NCBI GenBank assembly: GCA_008360955.1
Contig: LUCM01001791.1
Location: 49,506-113,505 of the forward strand
Origin: Fasciolopsis buskii
Lineage: Eukaryota; Platyhelminthes; Trematoda; Plagiorchiida; Fasciolidae
Direction: 5' to 3'
DNA length: 64,000 bases
The stretch's first letter is position 1. Each line of letters begins with the position of its first letter. Both the position numbers and the translations under genes were made by a program. This document shows, piece after piece, positions 1 to 12,753 of the stretch. The notes under the pieces were generated by a model, which was not told the DNA's origin, searched no databases, and saw only the letters and a list, made by a program, of their open reading frames with translations.

Positions 1-155
1 CTGCTGCCCAATGGCCACACCATCACGTCGGATACACAGTCTATGATCTGTGACAAATGCGATGCTCTTTCATATACACTTGTGTTCGATAAATTCATCT
101 GACTAACACAATTGCCTACTGGTTCACGGTTTCGACTGCCATTACCCTTCTTAAT

Positions 156-410
156 ATGTCTAGTACGACTAGAATTGGATGGAGTGACCGGGTGAATAAT
201 ATTGAGGTTAGGAAGCTGGTATTGGGTGCCACTTCTGAGAATAGCTTGTTTCATTGTATGAACCTTAGTAGACTACGTTGGTTGGGTCACGTGTTACGTA
301 TGACGAACACTCGTCTACCATACCGTACCCTATTTTGCTTTCCTCCCAAGGAATGGAAGAAGCCATGTGGAGACCAACAGATGACGTGGCAACGTGGGAT
401 GAGAAAATGT
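156..410 (+). mobile_element. RTE-like LINE, 3' end fragment of the reverse-transcriptase ORF
   Basis: The plus strand reads through the conserved C-terminal tail of an RTE-clade LINE polyprotein. The order is an ARIGWSDRV-like segment, then LSRLRWLGHVLRM, then EWKKPCGDQQMTWQRGMRKC. The better copy at 17678-18133 carries the same blocks in the same order. The fragment stops abruptly after MRKC at about 410, where an inverted second copy starts. It is a dead relic with no endonuclease or catalytic RT part. Assignment to the RTE type rests on family knowledge of this tail in fluke LINEs. Confidence 0.8.
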
Positions 411-1830
411 TCAGCTAGTTGATGAGTCTTTCGGACCCCAACCACGTAGACGGGAGACACCTACTTTACCTAAGTTCGTTGTACATTTTCTCATTCCACA
501 TTGCCACGTCATATGTTGATCTCCACATCGCTTCTTCCACTTCGTGAGACGAACGCAAAATGGGGCACGATATACTAGACGATTGGTGACCATAAGCGGT
601 GCGTGACCCAACCAGCGTAGTCTACTAAGTTTCATATACTGAAACGAGGTATTCTCATAGCCAACACCTTATATTAGATTCCTGGCCTCCAAACTACTCA
701 CCCGATCACCCCATCATATCCCAGTGGTACTACGTAGACATCGGTGGTCGAAAACCTCCAGCGGACGAACATCCTCTACACGCATCATTTGTTTTGATTC
801 GTCTGGACACTTGGTGTGGTTCATTCGGTTTGCTTCTGCATTCTAGTCGTGCAAAAACGGCTCGATGCCAGTTGGTGCATAATAGTGAATGAGTTCACGC
901 GGTCTCATTCTGACTTTGCCATCCAAACACGCTCACCTGGGACTGTGTGATGGTACCCGTTTCCGTTTACTGATTGAAGGTCACAGGCTGCGTTCCATTA
1001 AACTATGATTATTCGTAGCCACTGATATAAGTCGGTTTGGTTTTGGGGACACAATGGGAAAATGGCATTGTCTCATAGATGCTGGAGTGGCGGATTTGGA
1101 AAAATCGAGGAGACTTTTTTTGGCGATGTTGGCTGTCTTGTGGTGAACTCCGCTGGAAGATCGCATCAACACGAACTCTGTTTCGGCTGTTCACCTGAAG
1201 AGACTGGAAATGTGAAATGAATTTCTTTGATACCCTTCAGTAAGAGACAACACTATAGAAGTGCACGGTCAACTTAAACGAACGCCATTTTCAGATCAAG
1301 AAAGACGAACACTGTGGGGTCTACTAAGAGTATGCTCATGTTCTTGTCTTTGTCGCAGCGTGTAGATTTGGTCAACACTGTTTCACCCGAATTGGAAACT
1401 GGTTTGATTCTCGCGCGTATACCTTTCGCGAGCACTGAATAATCGGCGGAGAATATTACCCACCAGCAGTGTAAATGTGATATTGACCAAACTGATTATT
1501 CTATGGTTTTCACATAAGTATTTATCACCCTTTTAATTCGATACGATCACCGATCCATAACAGTTCTTGGGACTTTCTTCATTTGCGCAGAATTTTGATA
1601 GCTCCGATGTCAACACTTTTCCACCGTCCTTGAAAAAAAATGGCGAGAGTTCATCCAATCCAGCTTCCCAACAACTTTCTAGAAAATTTCTCTTTGATTA
1701 TCTTCATTTCCGATGAAGGAATGGTATCTACCTGGAATGTTTCACTTGCAGCTATTGAACTGCTTCTCGATGTGCTCTGTTTCAGAGTTCCAGCTTGCAT
1801 CCTTGGCCTAAAATTTCCACCTTAGAGCCC
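411..1830 (-). mobile_element. RTE-like LINE relic (RT domain and C-terminal tail), degraded
   Basis: Read on the minus strand from about 1830 downward. The motifs DELSPFFFKDGGK, a CENHRIISLVN-like block, a TRENQTSF-like block, a DQIYTLRQRQEHEHT-like block and a NRVRVDAIF-like segment appear in the order of an RTE reverse transcriptase. They are spread over several frames with stops. From about 800 to 411 comes the tail: MRVEDVRPLEVFDHRCLRS, LSRLRWLGHA, TKWKKRCGDQHMTW, then GWGPKDSSTS. The YADD part expected near 960-1130 cannot be found and is probably deleted. The element is non-functional. Its relation to the minus-strand ORF at 2210-2467 is unclear. Confidence 0.75.
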
Positions 1831-2482
1831 GCTATGATGACTACCTACTAGTTGCCGGGCTAATATTTTCTTTTGCGGGGTCATAGTGGACAAATTTAAC
1901 TGGTTTGACTAATTTAGGAAATGGTCGTCTAAACTTGGTGCTAGGCGACACCTTGTTGTCGCATGGCTCGTTGCCACACTTAACCTATGAAAACCCCACA
2001 TGATTCTGTGGGACCAGGATCATGGTTACAGGTCCTCCCGGTAGTGTCGTAAGGCCCAGCGGTTATTGGATGTGCTCCTCTCATTACACTGTTGTCTTTA
2101 GGATGTCACGAAAAAAGGAAAGAAACGTATCACTTAAGTTATACCAGTGCATTAAACATTGTATCGTCTTCATGTCTTAATGATGAAGTAGATGATTCGT
2201 CTTAAGACTTCAGCTTCCAACACGATGTTGCTGTGTCGCGGAAGTGGTGGGTTTTCTGATCAGCATTATTCCTATTCGCCGCCACAAAGGTTCTTTGGTG
2301 GTGTCGTAACTTGAGGAACATGGCCAGTCATTAAATAGTGTCATGAGCCATTGTCTTCGGTTGAGGCGTTGAACTCTGGTATACGCATACGAACCAGATA
2401 TCTCGATCAGTGCTGCTAGATTACTAAGGAGTTTCTGGCGTCTGATCAGATGCGTTGCTGAGCTCATATGTATTCGACACTA

Positions 2483-2494
2483 CCCCCCCCCCCC
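2483..2494. repeat. Poly-C tract (12 C)
   Basis: An uninterrupted run of twelve C on the plus strand. It is a simple homopolymer with no visible gene context. Confidence 0.95.
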
Positions 2495-2798
2495 GGATTC
2501 TGTTTTTAATCATCTGCAATTTGGTGACATTTTAGCCATATTTGGACGGTTGCCCTTGATGTGATCAACTTTCTAAATGCCTAATGTTTCCAATTATTCG
2601 CCCTGTACTTTCTACGACTCAGATGGCTGTCGGTCACAGGTAGTGACGCTACATGTTTTCACAAGGTTGCTCCGTTGCGTCCGCCGTAATCAGGGCTGCT
2701 CGAGACGTGACGGTGTTTGTCTTGCATCGCGGAATGCTTAGTGAATACAATTTTAACGCCATGTTCTTGTTGTTTGTCTGAAACGCTTTTCCTCATAG

Positions 2799-2972
2799 GT
2801 ACGGTTACAAGTTAGAAATTGTTAATTCACATTATCGTTCAAAAATGGATGCCATTCGTGCGCTGCTGTACTCATATAATGCACATCGACCCCAGACGAC
2901 CGATTCTCAAATCGATCAGGTCTTTTTCTCCACTTTGGCTACGCAAGAAAACATTATTACAGCAGCTGACAG
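2799..2972 (+). CDS. Ankyrin-repeat gene, internal exon 1 of 4 visible
   Basis: A 174-nt open stretch is bounded by an acceptor after the pyrimidine-rich run ending CTCATAG and a donor GTAGTT at 2973. The reading frame enters with one leftover base and leaves with two, which matches the next exon exactly (AG + T). The translation starts YGYKLEIVNSHYRSK and includes DAIRALLYSYNAHRP, which resembles the second helix of an ankyrin-type repeat. The rest (DSQIDQVFFSTLATQ) I do not recognise. The other two frames are closed at once. No start codon or upstream exon was identified. It could belong to a different transcript, but the phase match with three further exons argues for one gene. Confidence 0.6.
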
Positions 2973-4340
2973 GTAGTTAGCATGGGGAGTTCTGCGATAG
3001 TCATTTTTTCTAAGAGTTTATAATAATTTCTTAATGGGTGGGATTCAGTCTAGCTAAGTTTGTTTCTGAAGTGTTGTTGCTATTTTCTTGTGGGTTTCCT
3101 ACCCAACAGGACTTTTCACCTGAATCCTGAGGATGGGTTTATAACATTTAGCCTGTGATTGAGCAATGCTTTTTCCGATGAAATTCATGAACTAGAATGG
3201 ACTTCAATTAAGGTAGCCGCAGGTATTTTGTTGTTTTTCGTGAAAGTGGTTGTTGCCGTAGCTGCGCGGACGTCCGACCGCTCATTTGGTTCTTCCCAAA
3301 TAATCCGGCTTGTTACATTAACGAAAGCAATACCTGACCGTTTAGAATTCATTCTGCAGCGAAGCGCTACAAGTGAATATCATCTCTCGGGTGAAAAACA
3401 GGAGGTTTGTTGGTGAATAAAGAAAGGATTAAAACGGTCAAATTCACTGGACCGTAAGAGTTTTCTCTGTTCATTTCAAAACTGAACATGTTTATGGTCA
3501 TATTTTTGTGCTTGCACCTCTTCCATATGCTTGTCCTGCTTTGCATTTTTGATATCCTAAGTTAATAATCTGATCCCCAACCATCTGTCAGAGATTCTTC
3601 TGTGATATAATTATCCTTGGCCGATTTTTACATTTTTAGGGGGGAGGAGGCGAGGGGAAATGGAAATCTCTGCATGGCTGTTGGTGGATGATGTTATTTA
3701 CTTGCTGACGCTTTGTTTCGGTTTATACGATAATCTAAGCTATAGTCCCGTTGTAGCCCCACAAATTTTGTTTCCGTGCTCCTAAAACTATTTAGAACTC
3801 ATCAAGGTGCTCTTTGTCAATATTTGGTCGTAATTCAGAATTGTTTTATGAATTACGATCGTGCACAGTTGGGCAATTTCAATATATGTAATCTAATCAA
3901 GATTTCTTTTTGGTCGATCATTTTTCATTGTGATATCGTTCACTTTTTGTTTTCCAGAATTACCTTGATGGGGTACGTTTGGACACGTTGTAACCGTTAA
4001 ATTGATAAAATTCCTGTTATTTTCCGCCTTTGTTATTATATGGACTTTATTCATGCACAGTGTGGTGTAACGATCGGATTCCTTAAGCCACGACTTGCAG
4101 TAACTCCGAAGCCGATACCCTCTCTTTTTGGATCGTTGACGAGGTCGATACTGATGATTGTTTATTGTCTGTGGACGACTATCGGGAAAATTCCGTTTCA
4201 CGAATTTTTTTTGATCGACGATGAAAAACTGCAGCTTTCCAATTTTGGTGATAAAAGTTCAACACCCGGTCATACAATGGTTGAATTAGCCCCGCGACAT
4301 CAAGGTCGCTTTGCCCTTTTTTATGACATGCTTCATAAAT
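2973..4340 (+). other. Intron sequence without recognisable feature
   Basis: This AT-rich DNA lies between the first two visible ankyrin exons. Only short unconvincing ORFs are seen in either strand and no repeat was recognised. Confidence 0.5.
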
Positions 4341-4349
4341 AAGTGTCGT

Positions 4350-4530
4350 GGAAAGGGCATGCCCCATAGCCACTCTGGCCTATTACGCAGGGGTGTGGTG
4401 ATGAGCCGGAAGACAGGTGACTTGCGGATCTGATATTCTGACCTCTAACCTTTTTGGTGACGGGCGCTTGATCACTGTCGCTCATTGATAGACCAATAGA
4501 TACCTCTAAACCGACCGCTTTGTTCCGGGT
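4350..4530 (-). mobile_element. tRNA-derived SINE, diverged copy
   Basis: The minus strand carries a segment with a GCCCGTCACC block, a degenerate pol III B-box (GAGGTCAGAATAT) and then GATCCGCAAGTCACCT. The 9.4-9.6 kb SINE has the same blocks in the same order (TGTCACC..., AAGTTCGAATCT, CTCAAGTCACTT). Similarity is patchy and the A-box is poorly kept, so the copy is old. The borders are approximate. Confidence 0.45.
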
Positions 4531-6097
4531 GGCTTTAGGGAGGGAGGGGGGTGAAGTCCCCAGTCTAACTGTTCCTCTTATTGCACTTCCGTCCATACCT
4601 CAACTTATTTGTGGTGCTATTTGAGCGATGATATTTTTTTACTCGTGGTACGCGAAACCAGATTGTCTTGGGATTTTATCTGGTGATAACTGGAAATTAA
4701 GGTTGTGAAATATAACCCGTTGGTTATTCTCATTTGACGTAAATATTTGCACAAAACCTCGTTTTAAACTGCTAAATACGCCGTTGTTGTCTTTTCTTCA
4801 TAAAAACTAACATGTCGCGTTTATCTAGGATCACCAATTAAAAATCCGTCCATTGCTACTCAGTAATCGTTCTTTCCGACTAACTCTAATGCGAAAACTC
4901 AAATCAAGCAAGCGCGAATTTTTTTTCAGAGAAAAACTCACATATACATAGAAGTACTGCGTGCTTATCCATGCTTCTGTGACTATCTCACACTTCGCCG
5001 ATATTCTGAATCACCACCCTACCAATCCATCTCGTTATTTGGCTTTCCACCTTATGTAGCTAGATCGTTGGTTATTTGGTATGGACGACTGACCAGCTAA
5101 GCAGGCTTGCCTTTTTGCATCTCTGCCGCCCAGTCGCGACTCAACATCGCCTGCCTGTTGGTAGCCAATGGGATCAGACAGTCTTATTTTGCTTGCCATC
5201 GGAACGTGCACACGATTTGGCATGAGTAGATCGCATGCGCTTGTCTACTGATTACTAGTTGCCGCTCATGGTTCATCATCGAGAGACCGCTGGTGGTCAA
5301 TAAAATAGCTTCCTTTGTGTTTGACACAGCCAAGGCGAAAATCAGATTTCGCCACAAGACCACATCTTGGTGTGGTGTATTGATATGTGGGTACTTGTCA
5401 CTCTGGCCGATGAGGTTTGGATACCCAGCCTCCTGGAGCTGCGGACGCAAACTTACTGATTAGCTCGCGTGTGTAAAGATCGGCTGGGGTTCAACCTAAC
5501 AATCACTTGGTGATCAGTCCATACACCACTGGTGAACACACCACTTCAATCAGCAACACCAAATCTTGACGCATGGTTTACATTAATTCCTTGGTGATAA
5601 ACACCCTTGTAATTTTGTCTGTTCTCAAGGAAAGTGTGCCCAGCTGGTGACCGTATATTAAGCAAATTGGAGATTTCATCATACTGGATACTTTGGGGTT
5701 CCAATCTGCTTCCCAATTTCGCATTGCGAATCGGAGCCAAACAGTTAGTGAAATGACAGACCGGACAACTGCTTTTCACCTGTTTCTTCCACGAAGTCGT
5801 ACGCTTGCCCATTTATCCTACCGCACACACTTCTAGTTCTGATCGTTATATTTTCGTTTGTTTTTGAAAAGATACAAGACTATGAAGCATATCTTAGGTG
5901 TTTCTATTTTGTCATAACATATTGTTAATTTTTTTTGATTGTATTTATCTGTCTTTCCATTCATGTCCGTCGGTAACGTTAACTGAACAACCCTCTCTCT
6001 TCGGGAATTCGAAAGAATGTAAGTTTCTCTCGATTTTGATTGTATTTTTGGGGGATTTCAGAAAGCAATTATCGTACATGTCCCGTTTACCATAAAC

Positions 6098-6119
6098 ATA
6101 TATATATATATATATATAA
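6098..6119. repeat. (TA)n microsatellite
   Basis: An uninterrupted alternating TA run of about 22 nt within the intron. Confidence 0.95.
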
Positions 6120-7408
6120 TTTTTGGTAGGTAAATACATACGTTCTGAAACCATCTGTTTACGTCTTAGTATGGTACCGTGAGATACCCATGAAAAATGA
6201 CTTCCAATCATCTGTCGATCCCTGTGCGTAAATAAATGATTCAAATGACCAGCAGCAGAATGCTAGGGCACATGCTTGGTGGTGTACGCCAAAGTAGTTC
6301 GTTCTTTACTATCAAATCCTGTGGACTCTAAGATTCAACACCGGTGGAATGACGCGAGCGACTGCTCATGAGATTAACGCGTGAGTGTAGCAGCGCTAGA
6401 GACATAACCTATATCCTTTTGGACCAACTTCACAGGGAATGGGGCCGTAAACCGTGACCCTGAAACTTGGATCGACATATGACCGACCACGAGGTCTCAT
6501 AATAAGCCTTCCGTCGTCCTCTGTTCCACCTCGTATGCTATCGTCCACACTTCCATTTTTGCAACTGTCTTTCTTTCCCGTACCATGTCACAGAAAATGT
6601 CTGTTCCAACTACCGTTACAAGTACCATTTAGTTCCAACGCATCAGTGCACCCTCATTTTGTTGCACAGTCATTCATTCAATTCAGAACACGGCTACTGT
6701 CTGTTTTATCAGTACCATGTATGCCAGTGCCTGAGTTGACTCCATTGGGATAAAACCTTCGTGTTACAAGCTGGTTTCTCAACCTCAAGGGCCTGTTTTA
6801 CTGATAAAGTTTGTTTTATTTTTGTAAACCGTTTGGGTTTTGACTTATACAACGTGATGTCTGTTAGAAACTGTCCAGATAAACACTACCCCGATTTTAA
6901 CTATCTCCAAGGCGTTTATTTTATCCCTGATACCGTGCATTTATTCGTTCTCTTGGTTTGGTAAAAATCACTTGATTCATCAACAGCAAGTTCTGGGCCT
7001 CATTTCTTCCGATCAACACACTATACTAGAACTTGTGCTCGAAAGTCATCGGTACTAGTTAGGTTTTAGTACGCCAAATTCGCCCAACCGAATTACCGTG
7101 GTCGTATTTTGTTCGTATCCAGATCTCACAGAATCCAGCATACAGCAGCAACCTCGGTGTAGATGCCCACAATGGGCCTAGGAAGGTAAGCCGTGGGTAA
7201 GCGATTGAGGCGTAAAATACACAAAAACTGATGTACAATATTGGGTTCACGTTGCTTGCAGGAATTTTATAAAGGAATGCTTAGAGTTAACTGATTGAAT
7301 GAATCCGTTTGTTGTGTTCATCCACATGTGACGCCCGTTAGCGTCGACGATTAGATTTTTTTAATCAGCAAGTTTATACGATTCCCAGTTACGTTTTACT
7401 TCTTCCAG

Positions 7409-7532
7409 TCGACTTGTCTTCCCGTCTACGTTCATACAGACCGCACTGCATTACGCGGCAAAATTTGGGGACTGTGCAATCATCCGGCTACTTGTCGGCA
7501 ACTACAATGCGGATGTGAACGTTCAGAATAAT
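7409..7532 (+). CDS. Ankyrin-repeat gene, exon 2 of 4 visible
   Basis: This 124-nt exon follows the acceptor TCTTCCAG and ends before the donor GTGAGT. After one base completing the previous codon it has 41 codons and ends in phase 0. It contains a textbook ankyrin repeat: TALHYAAKFGD, then the helix IIRLLV, then the hairpin NADVNVQNN. Ankyrin repeats mediate protein-protein contacts, so the protein is probably a cytosolic scaffold or adaptor, but neither partner nor function can be read from this. The intron before it is 4.4 kb if no exon was missed. Confidence 0.85.
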
Positions 7533-8302
7533 GTGAGTGCTCATCTTTTTATTTCGATGTGATATTTGAATTTTGCTGGGGATAACTTCGGTTGATACAG
7601 ACACTGGTGTCGCGATTTCACCTCTCGATTTCTAGTAGGAGGAGCAAGTCCGTATTGCCCATATTTTCACCTCCTAACGTGCTTGAAATTTGACGTCTTG
7701 AGTACCATTGACACAGATTTTCCTAAATTATGCCAGTTTGTTATCTTTCTTCGTAGTGATTTCCACGACTATGTGACAATAATAGTGAATCGAATGTGGA
7801 GCCCTAACAATCAAGCACAAAAAACGGTGAATGTTGATCATCAAAGTTACTCCAAATCTAATGTTAATGTTGATTGTGCAATCAACAGTCGTCACTTACG
7901 ATTCATTTTAGTTAGATCTTTAAAGCATTCATTCCGTGAATTGTAGTTTTTCCTCAGTCTTCTTCGACATTGCACAGTCTTCTATATTAGAAGGATGCAT
8001 GTCTTTAGATTTAGTTTTGACCCGTTAGATGATTTGTACACAAACGTGATTATTTGATTTTCTGTATTTGAGAGTCTCATGGCTTGACTTTTGGCGTGAA
8101 ATGCGATGAATTCATCGATCAGCAATTTATAAAGACTATCAACGACCAGCACTTATTTGTAGAAAGTTTGAAAATTAGTAGTATGCTAGCAGTATCATTA
8201 TGATTACAAATGATGACAGTTAAAGCGTAACACCAGCCGTGCTTTGATGCTCTATTTCTTGTGGATTTTGATCATATTGAAAATAAAATTCCTGACCTCT
8301 AT

Positions 8303-8320
8303 GTATATATATATATATAT
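8303..8320. repeat. (TA)n microsatellite
   Basis: An alternating TA run of about 18 nt in the intron between ankyrin exons 2 and 3. Confidence 0.95.
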
Positions 8321-8995
8321 GGGACAAGTTTGTACCATCAGAACTATGGGGTCTTTTAGACAAGCACCGAATGACCCCTGCAACCTTCAACAATAGTCCG
8401 AGCAAAAACGTGTGATTTAAAACTGCCAGGGGTTGCTGTGTAGGCCGCAAACTAGTAATCTATTCATTTCTGAACAGCATCGGCCACAAGCCCCACATTC
8501 TGCGCGTGAATACCAACTGTTCGCATTCACGATTGGCAACTTTTTGTCCAACTAATGACATTCTCCATACTTTTTTCTTCGTACCCCTTCTTCAGGCCGT
8601 AAGTTGACTGTCAATTGGACGAATCCATTTTTTGAAAACGAATTTCAATAACTATTGGTTTGTCATCTTTTGTAACATTAATAAGAATGATGTTTCGAAA
8701 TGAAGTTTGATATAAGTTCCTTTTAGATGTCTCGTTTTGTTAGCATCGGGATTTCAAGATAATGCCACATTCTTGTCCGGTAAATATCCTTTCCTATCCA
8801 TGTCTTATGCACATTGCAATTAGCAAGTGTCTCCTGTTTTTTGATTTATCTTCTGCATCCAACACGCTCTCAAGAAAACCATATAGCTCAGAAAGCGGAC
8901 ATGATTAGCTGCTGTATCGTTGGAAGTCTGTAAGCGCAGCATTTGTCGATCCCGCTTATGGTGTTGTCTGCAACAATATTACCTCTTGGACTTCA

Positions 8996-8997
<2 letters not shown>

Positions 8998-9039
<42 letters not shown>
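8998..9039. repeat. (TA)n microsatellite
   Basis: A pure alternating TA run of about 40 nt. It creates spurious Tyr-Ile repeat ORFs. Confidence 0.97.
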
Positions 9040-9041
<2 letters not shown>

Positions 9042-9394
9042 TGTAAAAAAGTGGGGAAAAAATGCGGTGATCCACGTAATTTAAGAAAGCGACACTTCCC
9101 ACATCCTCGAATCTATCCTGTTAATTAAGCGAACGGACAAATTACAACTCGAGTACTTTACCCGTTGATTACAAACTGATTGAACACGTCCATGTTTGTG
9201 GTTATTCCTATTACGTATGCGGTGAACAGTTGCACCAGTCAATCCAGGTTTCTTTTCTATTGTAAATAGTGACTTAAGCTGATCATTATTGGTCTGCGTC
9301 TTTTTAAATTGTGCTGGGTCTGTGTTTTTGTTGTATTGTATTGTAAGGAGCATGCTGCAAAGCCACTAAGGTTTACTGTCCGCGGAAGGGGGAC

Positions 9395-9590
9395 GGATCG
9401 GCAACCATAAAACATCTGGTAGCATAAAACCGCATAAGCTCTCATTAGGTCAAATGCGGTGACGGGCCAAGGTACAGGGAATCGCCACCTCCCAACAAAG
9501 TGACTTGAGGATTTAAGATTCGAACTTCCGTCTTTTCTGGGGGTGACAGACGCTCGTTCTACTTGACCATCGCTTCATACTAACATAAAT
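9395..9590 (-). mobile_element. tRNA-derived SINE
   Basis: On the minus strand, an A-box-like ATGGTCAAGTAGAA (about 9556-9570) is followed after some 30 nt by a B-box-like GGAAGTTCGAATC (about 9517-9529). This is the internal pol III promoter layout of tRNA-derived SINEs. A non-tRNA body follows (CTCAAGTCACTTTGTTGGG and onward) and is shared in part with the copy at about 4.4 kb. It is probably inactive, and target-site duplications were not identified. It could also be a tRNA pseudogene, but the shared body argues for a SINE. Confidence 0.55.
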
Positions 9591-9599
9591 CATCTCGAG

Positions 9600-12300
9600 T
9601 TGGGAATGCAGACATTTGACAGGTATATTTCAAATGCAAGGAACAATCGAACTTTTGTGCTATTTTTGTTCGATTTTAGTTGAATTTCGTTATTGTCGAA
9701 TAACAAAACTGTTTATCGGGAGCCATTCAGTTACTCAATCACAAGGCATTTAACGCGCAAGTTGGAGAAACTAACCACCTGCTTGCCATGGATTAGAGAA
9801 TCTCGGTGCTTATACACGCTTGTATTCACTTGAACGACGAGAGCCTTACCACAGATCCTTTTGTTTCTAAGTCTCGCCTGGTGTTATTCTAAACATTCTG
9901 TTCTCCTCATTGAAACCCGTTTTCTAATCTACTCTCTCCGTACGGGGCAGCTATCTATGTTCGCTAAAAATTCAGCATGCTGACATCCGATCAAAATTTC
10001 ATAATTCCTGGTGATCCGATTCCCCACCAAAATTTCATTTTCGCGGTCCCAAGCTTTTCTGCTCCGTTCGCGTTGTCCTAAAATTATCACCTTATTCTCT
10101 TGTTTTCGTACCGGTTAGTTTCTCCACTTTTTCGAAACCGTGTGAAATGAACTGCTCAGACAGTTTACACTGTTGTCAAGTGGTCGGTAAACATGCGAGT
10201 GTCTTGCATCTGGCCTCTCTACTAGATATATTGACACCGTTAACGAAATCGAGTTGATCGGTATCTGGACCATTGTAAGGTTCCGATAGTTCCAAATACC
10301 GGACGTGGCGTGACACGTTTCTTTCCGTTCCACGCAAACAAATATCTTCATACATTTAATTTCCTTTTACTAATCTTGAGCACGAAGTCAGGCATAGTCA
10401 GCAGAAAGGTTGAGTTTAACTATTTTCCGTCCACTTTGAAGTTTGTTTCGGGCTGTTTGCACCGAAGCCACATTTGGGTAAACAAAATCACAAAAAGAGA
10501 GTCAGATTCCGTCGAAATATCTTGGATTAAGCAGATGGAGGGGTCACCATCGTGTCTACTTGTCACCACCTTTACTATGGGAATGGGGAGGGAAGAAGGT
10601 CGAGATTAGTCACCATTTTCGGTTGCTTGGACAGAGCCGGCTTGTGATAGCGAATGGGAGCTACTTCCACTTACTATATATAAAAAATTTACTGGACGTC
10701 AAGATTTTTGTCCTACCTCTGATTTTTGTAATATTTTTACTTTTGTACGGAGTGTAGCACTTTTCTCAATGGAAATCGCCACGTGACTGTGTAAAGTCTG
10801 ATGCTTTGAGGATTGTTTGTCCCCCGCCCCCCTCGATGATTGAAGGGATCTACGTCACTACGGTCGACTTTTCTTGATCGAAATCGTCTTGTTCAGCTTG
10901 ATTTTGCTCCCCTACATGATTCAACAGCTGGCACTTCTATAAGTAAGAAAACAAAGAGAATTCCATTATTTTAGCGTCATCTCATTGGTATCTTCATCTG
11001 TTCTTCCGGAAGTGGACCATATTTCTCGGCACAATCACTGTCTACATTGGGTAAACCGAGTAAAATTGGCGAAACAGTTCCAGAGCCTCATGTTTTCGTC
11101 TATGTCCTGTTGATAAGTTTTTATCACGATGTCAGGATGTCCAGGCGTGGCCAACAATGTGCATTGTTTTCATAGTGCCGAATCTTCCCGTAGCTCTGTT
11201 TTGTTTCCTTTCGATATCGTCTATTAATTAATAACGCAACGTCTTTCGGAACATGGATTTCAGGGGCCAAACTACTTCATTGTCCGTAGGTTGGGTGACT
11301 AACTTATGGCTGGACGGTAGAAATAGTATTTGTACATTAGAACTAAAGGTGGACAGGATTTTACAACTCATTTAGCAATTTAAACCTCTCATGAGCCACA
11401 ATGTAGAAGTCACCCGAGCATTCCCAGGATTGCAATATGTACAAGGTAGACACTTATTGTCGGTAATCCTGAAGAAGCATACTTTCTGATGGCAACTGAA
11501 GGCAGGTTTTCATCGGTGGTACTGCAACAAAATAGATTGATCAAATTGGATTGAGAATTTTTCCAGTTGCCCAAGTATGACATTTATCTAACGTTTGATC
11601 CGGTGGGAGACAGTAGTAGGACTCCGTTTCACTAGCCTATTGCGATTCGCTTATTATCCTCTAAGCTTTCTCAAATTATTTAATAAACTGTTCGAGTTAC
11701 CATTTTTTCACTCCTTCCTGCTCATCACAAACCTGACTTGAAAAAGTCCCAATGAAACGAACCAAACAATAACGAGATTTGCAACGGATGCCACAGGGTG
11801 CAAAATATTACAATACATCTGATCAGACGACTCTTACGAAGTGGCTCCAATATAGCCTGTCCATACCTTGTTACTTGTTGAAATCATTTCTTGATACTTC
11901 ACCAAAGCAAAAAGAGATGGTTCCCTACACCGATTCTTATGACTGTTGTGGTCGGTTTTCTTTGTTAGTTTAGCAAGAGTTTATGGTCACGGTCTAGCCG
12001 CCTCATTCCCTTAAGGTTGACCATCTTGGAGCGAATATCCTGTTGCAGACCGGTCTTATCATAGCGTTTTATGCCTTACGTCGGTAAAGGTTGAGTCGTT
12101 TTTCAACTAACTTACGATCGCCCAGCCTAATGACCGAATAAAGAGCAAGTTATTCTTGAATATTAGCGCGATTCCTTTATCGACTGTTTCACTATCACCT
12201 ATTTCTAAAACGCACATAGAGAACCTTCTGGCAGTCAGCTGTTAGGCCTTTCCTTCTCATCCGTTTTATCCCACCTTAGTAATGGTCATTCTTGAGAGCA
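9600..12300 (+). other. Intron sequence without recognisable feature
   Basis: Only short ORFs without family resemblance are seen on either strand. No repeat was recognised. Confidence 0.4.
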
Positions 12301-12301
12301 C

Positions 12302-12302
<1 letters not shown>

Positions 12303-12350
<48 letters not shown>
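12303..12350. repeat. (TA)n microsatellite
   Basis: A pure alternating TA run of about 48 nt, the longest in the window, 120 nt upstream of ankyrin exon 3. Confidence 0.97.
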
Positions 12351-12353
<3 letters not shown>

Positions 12354-12468
12354 GTAAATGTGGGCATTTTTTGTTAGTCCCATTCATATACCATTTGTTT
12401 TCATTTGAATTTTCATCAAAAACTTACCCACTTTGTTCTTACGCGTTTTTTTAATTCCGGATTTTCAG

Positions 12469-12541
12469 GGACTCACTCCTTTGCATATTGCTGCAGTACA
12501 TGGGCAAGGTGATGCTATCCTTCTGTTGACGTCTGCTTATG
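12469..12541 (+). CDS. Ankyrin-repeat gene, exon 3 of 4 visible
   Basis: This 73-nt exon lies between the acceptor ATTTTCAG and the donor GTATGT. It starts in phase 0, as the preceding exon requires, and leaves one base. The translation GLTPLHIAAVHGQGDAILLL is a near-consensus ankyrin helix pair that directly continues the ADVNVQNN turn of the preceding exon. Both the phase and the repeat register therefore support splicing of these two exons. Tiny exons in multi-kilobase introns are usual for flukes. Confidence 0.9.
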
Positions 12542-12753
12542 GTATGTGGCCTAAATGTCGCACACACAAACAAACTTGACCTAGCGATCGCTTTTTCATT
12601 CATTGCCTTCAAAACCCGGTTTTTTAGTTGATCATATTTAATCATATTGAGTTTTACTCTTGTTTGGAAAAATACTTTCTCTAGTTCAGGCAGTGAGAAA
12701 TCTATTTACTTGAGATTAAGAACCCATCTGAGATGAATTTCTGTTTGCATTCA

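Larger units (their letters stand above)
4540..8290 (+). other. Mostly unannotated intron DNA with a (TA)n run and exon 2
   Basis: Apart from the ankyrin exon at 7409-7532 and a (TA)n run at 6098-6119, nothing recognisable was seen. The 88-codon minus-strand ORFs at 5184-5450 and 5546-5812 resemble no family I know and lack clear coding signs. Confidence 0.4.

Noticed and set aside
8943..9128. ORF with a Tyr-Ile repeat
   Set aside because: It is a product of the (TA)n microsatellite.
9510..9570. Functional tRNA gene
   Set aside because: A- and B-box-like text is present, but no cloverleaf can be drawn and the body continues as a shared repeat, so a SINE is more likely.
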